The translations under genes were made by a program, and so were the position numbers. Positions 23,701-36,600 of a stretch of 64,000 nucleotides of DNA are shown here, one piece after another. Below the pieces are notes generated by a model. The model did no database searches and was not told the DNA's origin. It saw nothing but the letters and a program-made list of their open reading frames with translations. How positions within the stretch are numbered: the first letter of the stretch is position 1; each line of letters begins with the position of its first letter. Source of the stretch: Cenococcum geophilum 1.58. Lineage: Eukaryota > Ascomycota > Dothideomycetes > Gloniales > Gloniaceae. The stretch is from contig KV748195.1 in NCBI GenBank assembly GCA_001692895.1, positions 124,001 to 188,000 of the forward strand. Direction: 5' to 3'.

Positions 23701-23730
23701 ATATATATATGTATATATATATATATACCC
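23697..23730. repeat. TA microsatellite
   Basis: A run of alternating TA broken by one TG. A related shorter run lies at 33266-33285 in the paralogous repeat. Confidence 0.85.
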
Positions 23731-23981
23731 TCTCAGCCGAAGTTTAAAAGAAATAATGTAATTAAACAGCTGTTAGTATAATATCGTTACTAAATGCGCA
23801 AAAGCGGCATTTAATACTCCCTATATAGTGACTCCTATCTTACTCCCTTTTCTTGATAAAGAAATAGTCGCTCCTTTCCCTTAATATAGAAAGGACCGCG
23901 TTATAGCCGCTAGCGAAATCGGCTTCCGTCTTACGTATAGTTAGGGGTTTTCCCTTACTCTTTAACTAAATTTGGTTAAAC

Positions 23982-24049
23982 GTCGGGTGTCCAATTATGG
24001 CACTTGGCCAGCCTTGCTATTAGCAACGTGTCCTTTTTAAAAGCTTTAC
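23982..24049 (+). repeat. dispersed repeat, copy 2 (other copy 1191-1259)
   Basis: Same orientation as the first copy and somewhat less mutated. It is followed by unidentified coding-like sequence, as the first copy is preceded by it. Confidence 0.6.
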
Positions 24050-27000
24050 TTTACCTTCGTTCTATAGTGCCTCGCCTTTACTATTATGACCCTAAATATC
24101 GTAGTATTGTCGGACAATTACAGTATTGGTACTATATTAATACGCTAAATAGCTTAGGAGCCTAGGACTTGTTTAGCAACTTTATAAAGTTTTTCTCCTA
24201 TAAGGGTTTTTCTCTACTAAGCGGTATACAATTTTATAGTACAGAACGATAAACGGGCTAGGAGGTATTACCTTCTTTCTACTACCACTACTATATATAC
24301 TTGGATCCGTTATATATAGTGCTAACCTGTAGTATAGATAAACTCCCTAATCTTTAGGCTATTGGGCTAAAGATTAGGAGGCTAAGACCGCGCATTACTA
24401 TATAAGATTAAGATATTATAGTATATGGGGATGTAGTTATATAGGGGAAGTCTGCGTAAGATTAAACCTTTAGGTATAAAGAACTAAATAGTTAAGCGGG
24501 GAGCCCTGGAGCTTGTTTTAGGAGAAGGGAATCTTAAGGCATGCTTTAGAGGAGCCGCTTTTTAGGGGAAAACCATTACTATAGGATGTATATACTGTAG
24601 CTATATGGCCAGCATGGCTAGCTAACCGTCTATATAGCTACGGAAAGCGGCTAAACTGGACGTTAAATTAAATAGAAGAAGAGTGTCCTAAGTACTATCT
24701 TACTAGGTAGGGGGTCCTAGGTCTATTTAATGATTGGGATTAATATAAGTTTACTAAATGGCTCTTAACACTACGAAGCCTCTTATTACGCTCCCTATAG
24801 GATATATAAGCTAAAAAGGTTATCTAATATGTAAAGTAGGGTCTATATTAGATGCTTTTTAGGTATAGAGTAAGCCTTGCTAGCCTATATGGCTGCTAGC
24901 CAGTCTTAGATAAACTTTAATTTAGATATAGTTGCTGCCATATTACCGTAAATAGGCCCTGCCCTTACTTAGCCTTTTAGTTTTGCCCTTTATGTAAGTA
25001 TGCGTTGGTATAATTTTATTACACTTACCGTAGCTATAGCTGTATCTAGCTAGGCAGTATTAATACCGGGCGCCCTCTAGCTCCCTAGTATATAAATTAC
25101 TATAACTATATTATAGCGTGCTCCTTAGAAAAATCCTCTCCAATCCTTATAAGTATTTATTAAATCCCGTAAATTTGTTTGCCTAACTCTTATTAGTAAT
25201 TAAAGTGGACTATAGGCAATATTATTAAGGAAGTTATTAATTAGGGTCCACTAGCTGGCTCGTTAGTGTAACTTTGGTATAATTATTAAGAGTACTAATT
25301 GTCAGCTTAGGCAATTATATATATAGCTTTCACGCAGCAATACGCGTGCGGCTATGATGTCGGAATAACGGCACCAAGAAATGGCTGTAATAGTGACTGC
25401 ACTTAGTTAAATATTATATACAATAAGAGTAGAGATACTAAAGTTTCTAAAGATTATATAGAATGTGCAGCAGCTAAATAACTTTAAACGTTGCCAGAGA
25501 GTAGTAATTCTAGCGCTTTAAAAACTTTGGAAGAATAACAGGTACACCAGGGGTTTGCGCTTAATTAGTTATTATACTTCGCTTAGGGCTTAGCACCTTA
25601 GAGAGAAGTCCTTCCCTACCGATATTTAGATTATAGTTTAACTTATAATATATTATTAAACTATTTCTCTATCTCTATACCTACATTTTCTATAATAAAC
25701 ACTCCTCTGATATTAGGCGAGCAGAGTTAATATATTATTTACTGTTTAAGAGCTAGGTTTAATAAATACTTAAAAAACTGGTAACACTCTCTTATAAAAC
25801 TAGTAGTTAAGTCTACAGGTGGCGATTATTACTCTACTAGTGTCCTCAGCATAATTAAAGGGGAGAAAGTGTTTATTGTCTTTAACTATAACAATCCGGA
25901 ACACCTTAGCACTTATAAAGTGCTTAGATTCCACATAAAGCGAGCTCTAGCCTTTAAGTGTATTACTATCCCTGCGGATTATGTCTATTTAATAGTAAAT
26001 AGATAGCTATAGGAGAATAAGTACTAGGGTATTTCGTTTCCATAATAAGGAGAGGTATAAGGATTTACTTATATTTCGATTATTTACTAACGCTTAAAAG
26101 GTACGGAATAATAAGGGTATTAAGCCGCAGCGTCCCTCGCTTCCCGCCCCTCTAAGCACTAGTAAATAACTATCACTTTAGTCCCGTACGAAAATAAGTA
26201 GTTATTTAGTAGAGGTATTTAAGAGATATAAGCGCGACTAGTTTAAGCAAGCTATTCTAGCTCCATTCCGCATTATAAAGCGGGATATAATGCTCCTAAG
26301 AGCGAATAGGGCAGCTTTATCTTACGCTTATATACTTAAGGGATAAAAGGGAGGCGGGTAGAAGGGTAGAGTTAGGAATAGGATAAAGAGTTTGCGCTTT
26401 ACCGCCTAGTCATTAACGCGAATACTATACTGTCCTTATCTTACCCGTCCTAAGCACTACAATCTAAGAATTTCGCTCTACCGCGGTGGGCTTAGGAGGT
26501 AAGACTATAAGGTAAGAAGCGATAACCTTCGTAGCTTTTAAGTAAGAAGCATTTTTAGTAGGTTAGAAAACAGACTTAAGTAAAACGGTGTTTAGTGGTA
26601 ATAAGGTTAGCGAGTAGATAGACGTAGTTGCGAACAGGGCATAGAGACGGCTGCAATATCCGGAGATTTATAGACTATACTAGTAATAGGAGTAATTCTA
26701 AAACAGGAGGATTAGTTAAAGCCTAACTAAGGTGAGGGTTATATAAACACAAAAGTGGGATTTTTAAGAGTTTAGTATCGCTAGCGAAAGTAACTTAGAG
26801 GAAGATTGTGATACGTATAATAATAACTAGCGCGCTTTATTGGGGTAATTTAGTACTTGGTTGCTGACTGGTTAAGTATAATCTAGCTATGCTAAATTTA
26901 ATAATGGTCGCCCTTTGAACTCCTTTTTATATATTATTAGTTAAATAATTTACTTACTACTCTCTTGGTAGGTACTATTTATATATTAAGTTTAGCTACG

Positions 27001-27180
27001 TGGTCTAATTGGTAAGGGTAATAAGCCCATATATACCATGTCGTTACATTATCCTCTGTGTGCGGTACTAGTAAACTTTAGGTAGATATTATGAAAGGGT
27101 TTCTTATGCTGAAAAGTTGGCCTATATAGGGTGTGCTCTGAATATCTGAATCACGATATAGAGAATACTTTAAGTAAGTA
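24050..27180. other. long degenerate coding-like region, family unknown
   Basis: The plus strand reads in pieces, for example near 25800-26000 (VLSIIKGEKVFIVFNYNNPE, then HIKRALAFKCITIPADYVYL), with stops at Gln-like codons. An alternative plus-strand reading starts near 24077. I could not assign a family or decide how many genes are present. A hairpin at 24346-24378 lies within it. A short GTCGTTACA at 27040-27048 could be the end of an LTR, but no matching start was found. Confidence 0.3.
24346..24378. repeat. 12-bp perfect hairpin
   Basis: CCTAATCTTTAG (24346-24357) pairs with CTAAAGATTAGG (24367-24378) around a 9-bp loop. Function unknown. Confidence 0.85.
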
Positions 27181-27189
27181 ACTAAACTG

Positions 27190-28855
27190 AGGTGTGCTAA
27201 AACTCTAACAGCCCAACTAGTTCCCGCGACGACTACTATTTAACTTCGCGATGCGAACTAACTCATAGTATAAAATACGGCTACGTCTATGCCGCAGACT
27301 CCCTTAAAGGAATATCGGTATATTATACCGCCTTCACGCTTTGTAGAGATGCCTTTAACGCCTCCGCTAACTGATAAGAAAGCCTTTACTAAAGCCCCTA
27401 AAGATATTAAAGCTAGAAGATATATTAAGCAATACTGGTGGACAGAGTTCTAACTTAATCGGTATAGCAGATACGCAAATTTGCGCTAAATATAACTAAT
27501 CTTAACCCCTATACTATTAGAGTCCTGTTTAACCTTTTGTAGGCCTATAAGCGCATTTTTAACATACTAAGTATTATCCGTAGGCTACGTTATAGGTCAT
27601 GTCCTAAGCCTTAACGTAGCCTAGCCCGCGATCCTGGTATATACCTTACGCATAAGGAACAACGTCATATCTATTCTCTTTCACAATACTTATAGTAGAG
27701 CTAAAGAGCTATTGCCTTAACCCTTTAGCTTCCTTGTATAACTGTATAATTAGCTATCTACGCTATAAATAAGATGTCTAGGAAGTAACAGAGCCATAAG
27801 CTAATAATTATAACACCCGTTTGAAAACCTGCACTAGCCGCCGTAACTAGCGGCAGTGCTATCTATGTATTATCTGCACCTCTTATAGCAACACCTATGT
27901 GAGCAGATATTCGAGAGCCTTTACTATATAATGTACTAGGTATAGCGCTAACGGTACCGTCATCTGCAGCGCCTATATAAGACTATCCCCAACAGCCTCC
28001 GTAACCTATTCCTGCTATAGCTGTTAGCGGCTAGACACTGTTAGTTTAGGTATTAAATGTAGTGTGCTAACTAATGGCCTATACAACCGGTGGGGTAGCC
28101 TCTTAACTGACCTTTATTAATCCAACGCGTATAAAGGCGCCAGCGTCTAGTTATCTTGGTTACTAAAACGCCCTAAGCTTACGCCTATTAAGCCGCGAGT
28201 TATATATAAAAGTTTAACAATTGTATCTACTAGTATAAATATACCGTAAGCCGTGTATAACCGTATAGGCACTAAGAAAGACTAGAATGATAGGCGAAGG
28301 GCGCCGCGAAAGAATATCATATTATTTAATGATAGATCCCCGTCTTTTAAGTGCTTCCTATATAACCTAATAGCAGGATAGGAAATAGAGCTCTTTACAC
28401 CTAAATAGTGATAGTCTTAGCTTCCTAGACAATCAATATAAGCTTATATATGAGCTAAGGATAGCGACTATTAAGGCCGTAAGATAAACTATTATATAAG
28501 GGTATAAGGGAGATCGATAGGCTTATATAGGTTATACTAAAGGACTTCCGTATGTTATATACGGAGAACGGTTTAAGCATTATTAAAATCTTACTAGAAA
28601 AGGACAATGAGGCTATATTCCGGTAGACGGCTATATACTTATACCGTACATTCTTAGGCCTAGGCTGATTGAGCCTAGGTAGTATATAGTCGAAGTAGAA
28701 TGGGTTAAAGTACCCCTAGCGATGGATATTGATAGTAGGAAAGTAAGCAAGTTAGCTATGGAGCGCTTTGGGATAGAGAGTAGGTTTAAAACGTGCACGA
28801 CAAAATGGCTTAGAAGACTAAAAAAAAGTGTCTAGTAAGCTTCTGTATTATAATA
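27190..28855 (+). pseudogene. LINE ORF1 relict (second Tad1-like element), truncated by a Tc1 insertion
   Basis: The plus strand reads a proline-rich start (TPLKGIS), a long central region, and near 28640-28830 a segment VEWVKVPLAMDIDSRKVSKL followed by AMERFGI. That segment matches the ORF1 of the LINE at 43.6-44.3 kb (VKVPLAININSRKVSKLAI). The expected zinc knuckles and ORF2 are absent because the match stops at about 28855, where sequence attached to the Tc1 relict begins. Breaks are RIP-type. ORF1 proteins of this clade bind RNA in the retrotransposition particle. Confidence 0.6.
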
Positions 28856-28932
28856 ATCTAAGTTAGAAGTCTATCTTGGATCCCCTTTCTAGATAATATT
28901 ATCAAAATTGCTTTTAAGTTTAATTTACAAAT

Positions 28933-30027
28933 TCACCACTTTATATGCCCTCCTTTCGCATCTATTATAGCTTAACAACGTTTATTTATATTTCTAATAT
29001 ATCTCGCAAAATTAGAGAGTTGCAATACTGTCTACTCTTTCTCTATATATTGCCTTAACTCTATAAGGGTGCGCGGAAGTCTTTTAGCTACTTTCTATTT
29101 TAGTAAACGCTAAACATTCTCTATTAGGTTTATGTTAGGAGAATTAGTAGGCTAGCACATCTTATTTATACTATTTAGATTATGGAGCTGCTTTATAAGC
29201 TTAGTAGTATATAGAGAAGTACCGTCTTCTATAAGAATGGCATGGCCTAAACGATTCTCTAGGTGTTCTGCCACCTAATTTATAAATTGGTATACCTAGG
29301 GAAGCACCCTTTCTCTATATACTATACCCGTTACTCTTCCCCACTCCTTTTTAATGACCACTATGTCTCCTTTGCTAAATGCTAAAATGCTCCTATAGAT
29401 GGTCTAAGAAGAATAAGTTCTAAACTTAGAAGTATAGTAAAAATCATTATACTTCTCTTCTGGTTGCTAGGTAATATATACGTTTCTAAAGCCTTAAGTT
29501 AAGAAGGAGCACTCGTCGGTCCAGACTACCTGAGCCCACTGCTCTAGCTTCTAGCTTAAGTGCTTAATTGCCTATGCTAAACGTACTTGCTTTTATGCTT
29601 TGGTGAGGAAAGGCTTTAATATAGCCACGCGATGGCCGTAAGACTCTATCTTAAATGCTGCCATTAGGGCTTTCTGACTAGCTTATACACCTTTTAGCCA
29701 AGCGATTTCCTTATATGTTATTTAACAATGAGTAGTGTTAAGGGTCGCATGAGCAATAAGGCGTTCCTGAGTCTTAGGCGTAATGGCAGGCTTTCTGCCT
29801 GTTTGCTTCTTTAAAGCTTCGACTCTAAATCGTAGCACAGATTAAACGGTTATCTGAGGAAGTTCTATAGCCGTGGCTATTGCTTCTGATGGCTAGTGTA
29901 AGAGATTAGAGAGTGTGAAGATTTAACAGCGTTCTTTATACGTTAGTCTAGTTCCTGGCTAACGGGTAAGGTCTCGGTTTCGCTCTAATAGACGTAGTGC
30001 GTGACGCTGGCGTGGTCTCCGAACTAT
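28933..30027 (-). pseudogene. Tc1-like (DD34E) transposase relict, full length and in one frame
   Basis: From 30027 (ATA in place of ATG) to the TGA at 28933-28935 is exactly 364 codons with no frameshift. The product has an N-terminal helix-turn-helix region (TGRKPAITPKTQERLIAHAT), then VVWTDECSF with D171, ILIEDGTSLYTTK with D268, and SPN.NLIEN with E303. There are 34 residues between D268 and E303, so this is DD34E of the Tc1 group. About 20 stops lie at Gln or Trp codons, while the three catalytic codons are intact. The transposase would cut and paste its element at TA. Possible short terminal repeats around 28910 and 30070 share TGCTTTTAA but are weak. It sits between the LINE ORF1 relict and the FunK1 relict. 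Confidence 0.93.
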
Positions 30028-30220
30028 ATTAGATATACTTATTCTTATATATATAAGTTAAAAGCACCTATAAGGCTATATGCTTTTATAGTCGTTAAGC
30101 AGATATTCCTTTGCGTTCTATGGCGTTGTCTAGGATAATATATTTCTTATTAATGCTTTTCTAAGGCTAAGTTATGCCAAGTAATGCCTAGCCTGTCTGT
30201 GGCTCTTACTACTAAGTGTC

Positions 30221-30272
30221 TTACCTTAGTAAGCTCAGACGTGATTCCGTTGGCGCGGATTTTCAATCCTTT
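30221..30272 (+). repeat. dispersed repeat B, copy 2
   Basis: Shares ACCTTAGTAAGCTCAGACGT and TTCCGTTGG..CGGA with the copies at 8729 and 55001. It lies between the Tc1 relict and the FunK1 relict. It lacks the downstream palindromic block of the other two. Confidence 0.7.
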
Positions 30273-30385
30273 CGCGACTCTGTTAAATTGACGATTAATG
30301 GCCTCAGCGCTTCTTCCTCTAATGCATTGCGTCGTGTTAGGTAAAGGTATTATTTCCTAGCAGCTTGCGAATTTCGCTAACGGCA

Positions 30386-32622
30386 AGAGAATTAAAAAAC
30401 CTCCTTAATCTAATACTTTCTCTACAAGGCTTTCCCGCTACCCGTTTACTACCCTTAAATTAGGGCAATAGAGACCTCCTTAGTAACCTATTAGCGCTAA
30501 GTTCAGCGGTCTACTCTGACAGCTTTTACATTAATTATATTTTACCTCTCCTAAATGCGGTCCTTAATAATGAGCTAGACAGCGTTATTTGGGATACAGT
30601 CTATAACTCTATCGCATAGTCTATAACTCCTATAACCGTCGCCAAACTATTAACGCCTCCCCCATTTAGCCCTTCACGTACCGCGTCCTTTTAGTAGACA
30701 CCTTAGACGTTTAACACTGGCAGTTTTATAAACATATCCGACCTAAGAAGGAATGTGGACCCTATACTCAAAAATGAAGTGGAGGATAATCTTATAATCG
30801 ACTATCCAGACGTTTTTAACACATTTTTTAGACAAATCCCACGGCTTTATAAGATGACGACGGCGGTATTATAAAGCTGCAAAGACGCGAAGCCGCTGCT
30901 GTTTTAAGATGGCGTTGGCTGGGTGGACTGGCCAGATGGATGCGAGGAGATAGCGGTATTACAATTTCTTTGCTGCTATATTAACCAATTTCTACGGTTC
31001 GCGGATGAATATGGCTTCTATCCCTTAAAGCGTCGTTGCTGCATTACTACCCTGAACAAGCCTATACCTAAATTAGTTAGCAAGCGAAAGCTAGATATTA
31101 GCTTAGCTTATAACTTAAGTAATAAGCTAGAGGAGAGTAATTGGCAGAGCTATAACTAGTCCTATATCCTTGTCCCTAGCGAGCTAAAGAGAAATCTATA
31201 AGAGGATAATTATAGCAGTACCTGGCTCAATCTGTTAAGATATTCTTAGGAGATATTTAGCGCATAAGACACCCGCCGGTTCGTTCTAGGATTTACCCTC
31301 TATAGGTCGATTATACGGTTATAGAAATTTGACCGGCTTAGGGCGATTGGGTCTACGCCGTTTAACACTAATAAGGGTGGTTAGATGTTTGTTTTGGTGT
31401 TCTTAGGGTGCTTATAGATATTAGAGGAAGAGCTAGGTTTCAATCCTACTATTATAGAGGATAATGGAAGGCATACTTATATTTGGCGGAATAGTTATAC
31501 GGAGCGGCTCTGGTCGGAGGGGCTTATAAAGCGATAGTGCTTAGTTGCTGGTCGAGTAACGATGTGCTAGAGAGGCTCCCTTCGGGACCAATCCGATCAA
31601 GGGCTTGTGATTAAGGACTTGTGGGAATATAAAGAACGGCCTAAAGAAGGTCTTCTACTTAAGGAGGCGATAGAAGCCGGTATTAAGAATATAGCGCGAT
31701 ACTACTACTATGAGACTATGCACATCGGTGGCGAGGTGGACGATGTCCTTGATAACGTGCGAAAGGAACTTAATAACACCGTCGGCAGGAATCCATTTTA
31801 ATAACGATGGGTAGCATACTCTAAAGCCGTTACGAGTTTAACAACTTTAAGTACTTTGGACCTAGGAAGGGGTAGGAGTAGGAGTAGAAGTTGAACTATG
31901 ACGCGAAAGAGATCTTTAAGTAGTATTTAGGTATCGATGCCTCCTCCTAAACGGTTATGTTTGGACTCCCTAGTTAAGTAGGATATGTAACGACGAAAAA
32001 ATCGGGTTTACCGTCGGCTTATAATGCGGGATATTAGAAAGAGTATTTATAAGGCGAGTTCTCTATACGGAATACTAATAGGATTGCTTGGCGGTATAAA
32101 CGGTAAGTGCCACGCGAATCATTTTAAGTTATGACTAATTTCTAAGGACACGAGTCGCTCCTAGACGCAAAGATCCTCTACTGAGATATATCTATCGGAA
32201 ATATTATGTTGAATATGGCGGAGGACGACGGTTTCTTAATTGACCTTAACCGCGAAAATGCATCCGGAGTACCGAGCAAAACTGGTATTAAAGTTTTTAT
32301 AGTAATCGGCGCGCTTTACGGCGACGAAGATTATAATTTTATATATGACTTGGAGTTATTTTTTTAGGTGCTGTTTTAGATTTGCCTCTATTAGAATGGA
32401 CTAGGCCTTCTAAGGTACAGGACTGAGTATAAGTCTTGGAATTATAAGGGCATAAGAGAACTTGCGGAAGTTAAGGCGGGAAAAGTACTTAAGCAAGAGA
32501 AGTTTGATAAAGAAGTGGATAATAATTTCACGGCTCATTGTAAAGTATTAATCCCTTATATACGAGAACTGTGTAAAGTAGTATTCCTAGGTGGAAAGCG
32601 ATGGATAATAAAGGATTGGTAA
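30386..32622 (+). pseudogene. FunK1-type protein kinase relict
   Basis: The frame is continuous from RELKNLLNLILSLQGFPATR (30386) to about 31801. It contains DWPDGCEEIAVLQFL (30923), KLEESNWQSYN, ILVP.ELKRN, EDNGRHTYIWRN, a VAGRVTMC.R block and VIKDLWEYKERPKEGLLLKE, the typical N-terminal half of the fungal FunK1 family (Pkinase_fungal). A frame change between 31801 and 32149 (indel or intron) leads to the C-lobe: ISIGN.ML for the catalytic loop, GFLIDLN in place of the metal-binding DFG, and KVVFLGGKRW before the TAA at 32620. Stops replace Gln, and the Arg-Asp of the catalytic loop is altered near ILY.D. These kinases are expanded in many ascomycetes and their substrates are unknown. Inactive here. 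Confidence 0.87.
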
Positions 32623-33060
32623 CTTTATTTTTGTATAAAATATATTCTTTAGTAGGTAAGGATAGACTTAAATACTATAGAGTAGTAGCATTTAATTTAG
32701 TCGAGCTTATATATTTCCACCCTTGACCACTATTAGGCTAAGCCTATTTAGAACAGTTTAGTTTAATATAAATATATTAAACCTTCCTTTGTTTAGCATG
32801 AATATCTATAAAGCGATCTTTGTGTTTTTAAGATATTACGCTCGTTTCCTGTCTTCGGGACTATTACGTGCCGATTATAGGTTGTGCCTAGCTAGCTGTA
32901 GGTCCCGTTTTAGTTACCTTTAGTAGACTATATTCTGAGGGCCTAGTTCTAGATCCCTCTCTTCCGAGATCCAATCTGGTCGTGGCTAGAGGCTATGCTT
33001 AGAGCGTCTTGGCACGCACTATACTGCCTAATATTGCATGCTACTAGTGGCAACTACGTA
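32623..33060. other. degenerate spacer, nothing identified
   Basis: TA-rich, no coherent frame. It carries the presumed 3' flank of the FunK1 relict and the left flank of the hairpin MITE. Confidence 0.4.
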
Positions 33061-33206
33061 TAAGGGGGTAACCTGAGCGGGCTACTCGCCCTCCCTGCAA
33101 GTTTTGGTGGCAAAATAGTAATGTCCTATAAAAATAGTGTGGATACGACTAAAATGTTACTAAAACTTGCAGGGAGGGCGAGTGGCCCGCTTAGGTTGCC
33201 CCCTTA
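33061..33206. mobile_element. 146-bp hairpin MITE
   Basis: Two 48-bp arms (33061-33108 and 33159-33206) are inverted copies around a 50-bp centre. They share TAAGGGGG.AACCT.AGCGG and CTCGCCCTCCCTGCAAG. The four differences between the arms are all CA-to-TA or TG-to-TA. The flanks are TA, compatible with a TA target duplication (Tc1/mariner-type), but this is weak in a TA-rich tract. There is no coding capacity. The inner arm resembles repeat C (CTCCCTGC), which may point to a shared origin. Confidence 0.85.
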
Positions 33207-33239
33207 TATAACCCTAACCTTTTTCTTTATCTACGCCTA

Positions 33240-33366
33240 AACCTAATTTAACGCCACCTTAACGTATGTATATATGTATATATATTCTATTATAGCTATA
33301 TACTATTTAGGGTATAGGCCGTTATAAAGCGCTAACTAAATACTTCCTGCTATTAATATGCTTGCT
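33240..33366 (+). repeat. dispersed repeat C, copy 4, target of the Copia insertion
   Basis: The reverse complement aligns with 23590-23700, including GCCTATACCCTAAAT and the ATAATAGAATATATATA stretch. Its continuation lies on the other side of the Copia element, just right of 39352. Confidence 0.65.
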
Positions 33367-33370
33367 CTAG

Positions 33371-33571
33371 TGTTGGACTTATAAGGGGATATTATATAGC
33401 TACGGTTTGTAGATAGTATAATGGTTATTATTCTTATTTTTATAGATAGGGGTAAGGGTTAAGGAACTTAAGGTTCCTCGCTACGGTAGTGCTATGGCAA
33501 TATATAACGGCAACTTGCCTTATGTAACGGCAATTTGCCTTATATGGCGGCAATTTGCCCTATTCCCAACA
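33371..33571 (-). repeat. Copia 3' LTR (left)
   Basis: Starts TGTTGGACTTATAAGG and ends TATTCCCAACA. Near the right end are three successive short units built on CGGCAA(C/T)TTGCC, each a near-palindrome, which are also present in the other LTR. Confidence 0.95.
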
Positions 33572-33639
33572 CTAGCAACTCTTCTTTTTGTGGTTGCCAT
33601 TTATATATATATAAACAGATAGGATGTAACAATACTAGA

Positions 33640-36600
33640 TAGTATACAACAAGACCAAATACTATGTGATAATATAGTAGTTGGCGAAGACGGGTAGGCT
33701 GTTAAGGCGCTAGCAGTAAGCGAGCTAATGGCGATTTTCTATCCCGGGGATAGAAAATCCTAATTGGCTAGATTAAGTTAGGGTCTGTAAAATATTATGC
33801 TCTAAAAAGTCTTAGCAAAAGAATCTAACTAATTAAATAACTTTAACCGCCGGTTAAAGTTCCTAGATATCTTAAGACCTTACATAACTAAGAAATTTCT
33901 AGGGACTTCTTTTTAACCCAACCTTTAACTTATATACGTAGAGTATTCATATTAATAAACGTCTCTAGTGCCTTATTTGGGTTTGCCTTCGTTATTACAT
34001 CTGCCGGGTTATCTTGGCCATTAATCTATTAAATCTTAAAGAGTTCTTAACGCTCGTAGGATTGCTGAAGTGCCATAATATTAATTATAAGGCGCTTCTC
34101 TTTCGTAGTACTAAGCTTAACTAAACACTTATAGAGGGAATATAAGTCGGTGTATATAATTATAGGGATAACAGAAAGTTCGAGTCGATCTATAATTATC
34201 TTTAGGGTAGTTCTAATTGCAATTGCTATATTAACTCCGCTAACTATTCTATATATCTCTAACGCTAAAATACTTTAGGTAACGCGCTTGCTCTTAGTTA
34301 AGCTCTAATAAATAAGATTACTATAAATTATAAAGTTATTCTCTCTAGTAAATTCGTTTGTAATAATAATCTTATATCCTAACTAGGAGCTAAAATCTTT
34401 ATTATTTATAAACGATCTATTAATAAATATAAAGAGCTTGGCGGTAGGAAGATTAATAGGCATATAGAGTAGTCCCCAATTGAGATAGTTTATTTGCTAA
34501 AAAAAACGCTTATTTAGGGCAAGGACATTATCCTTAGTTGGTTCCTAGTATTGGGCGGTAACAGAGAGATTAAATAAAGCCTTGGGTTAATAGATAGAAG
34601 TAATATAAGCTCCGCAAGCGCGTTGCTCCATATATCCTTACTTTAAAGAATTAGCGTTAATAACGTTAATCTTTTTACCTTAACCCTTCTGGCGTAGAGC
34701 AATAGAATCCTTATTTAGGGAGAGGATGCATCCGTTAAAGAGTAATAGTGTTATTAAACTAAGCTTTTCCTTTAGCTTTACTATAAGATTTACCTTTACT
34801 AGCTTATCTTCTTTAAGAGCTAAGAATTAGTTGTCTCCCAAGATAATTATATTATTAGTTTGTATGCTAATAATTCTAAATAGAGTTCCCGTAGTTATAA
34901 TAAGGAAGTAGGGATCGAATGTAGAAGTAGTTATTAAAAGCTTCTCTTTATGGTGCTTGCTATAGGTAGCCCACCAATAAGTTCCTACTTCTGCAATTCC
35001 ATATAGTGGCTTAAGCATAACTATAATCGTATCTTCGGGATATTAGTAGCGAATTTACTCTAGAAGGTATACCAGTATTAAGCGCTAAAGGCGCGTCTCT
35101 AATTAGGTATAGGCCTAAGTAATATCTTATAAATAAACTACCATTTTATTCTTTATTAAGGAGGGAGCTAGTATAATAATGACTTGCTGACTAGCTCGTT
35201 GTATTATAGAAGATTACGTAAGAATTACCTCCTTACTATTATCGTTATAACCTTAGATGATAAGCCTTGATTTCTTGAATGGGGCGTTAGTAGCTTTACC
35301 CTTAATCTCGTTAACTATTTTTAACTTAAAGATGCGAATTCTATCGAACTTGGTAGGGTCATACTTCTTAAATTTAAAGACTCCTCTTATGATAAGACCG
35401 TTGATCTCCTGCTTATTAGATGCTTAAAAAGGAGCTTCTAGGGTTATAATACGACCTTCCTTTCGGAGCTGTTTTGCGAGCTTAAAGTTAGCCTTCTCTT
35501 TGGCTATTATAAAGGCCATTAATAACTTAACTTTATTCTTAATGGCGGCAATAAATTATTCTTTAAAATTAATAAGGTGTTGGCGATTTCGTAATCCCTT
35601 TGGGCAACCTCTACCGCGTTATAGTTGTGGCGCATCTACTACAATTATATCGGGATTGTAGTCGCCTTCTAGAGTATATTAGTTATAGTTCTCTTTTAGG
35701 GCATCTTCTAGGGCATCCTATAAAGGCTTGGAATTATTATCTTTATAGTAAGGCTTAATAATAGTTAAATGAAATTGGGTGGGTCTGTGAGGTATCTAAA
35801 TAGTGTAAGTTTGACTATTAATTATAATAAGTTAATATGGGCCTGACCATCCTCCCCTTTTACGCTATACGCGTACTTTAGACTGGAGTGGCAGATTAAG
35901 CGCAGTTAAAGTATTTAGGCCATTTCTTATTCCTAGTGCGTTATTAACCTGGCGTGTGGCATAGAGGCGTTATACCTTCTTTATTGCCTTATAAATCGTT
36001 TTAGCTTGTTACACAATAGAGGGAGATAGTGGAGAATTATTAGTTATTCGTAGGTAGGCGCTAAAGACTAGTAATATAGGTACGAGTCCATCCGGGCTAG
36101 CGGAATTGTTAATAGCTTTAACAGCTATTTATAAGGTAAGTTCTTCGCTAGCGTCCTTTAGTTCTAAAGAGATAATCTTATATACGCGGCGTAATAGCGC
36201 GTAATATCGCTCCACTTTTCTAATACTATTATATGCCTTAACAGGGACTTCCTTAACCTTAATTGCTATTACCTTTATTTATTATTGGAACTCTATAAAT
36301 AAGAAGTTCTTTCCTATGTCGTGGACAATTTAATTAGGGGATCTTAGGTAGACATTAATCTAGTATAACTAAAGGGTATCCTATACGTTCCTAGCTAATA
36401 TATTCTTTAAGAATTATGCGGCTTAGAAGGAGGTTAAGAAGTTAATAACTTAGAGTACTAGCTTACCGCTAAGGTATATAACGTTGACGATAATACAGAA
36501 GTTAAAGTTGTAGTTATCTTTAAGGGTGAACTTAAATTGGCTAGGGAACCTCTGGTTTATTTAGTAGTAGTAGTAGTATTTTATAAGATGCTTAATTGCC

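Noticed and set aside
23697..23730. TA-rich run as a replication origin or centromere core
   Set aside because: It is a short microsatellite also found in the paralogous repeat at 33.3 kb. Nothing else supports such a role.
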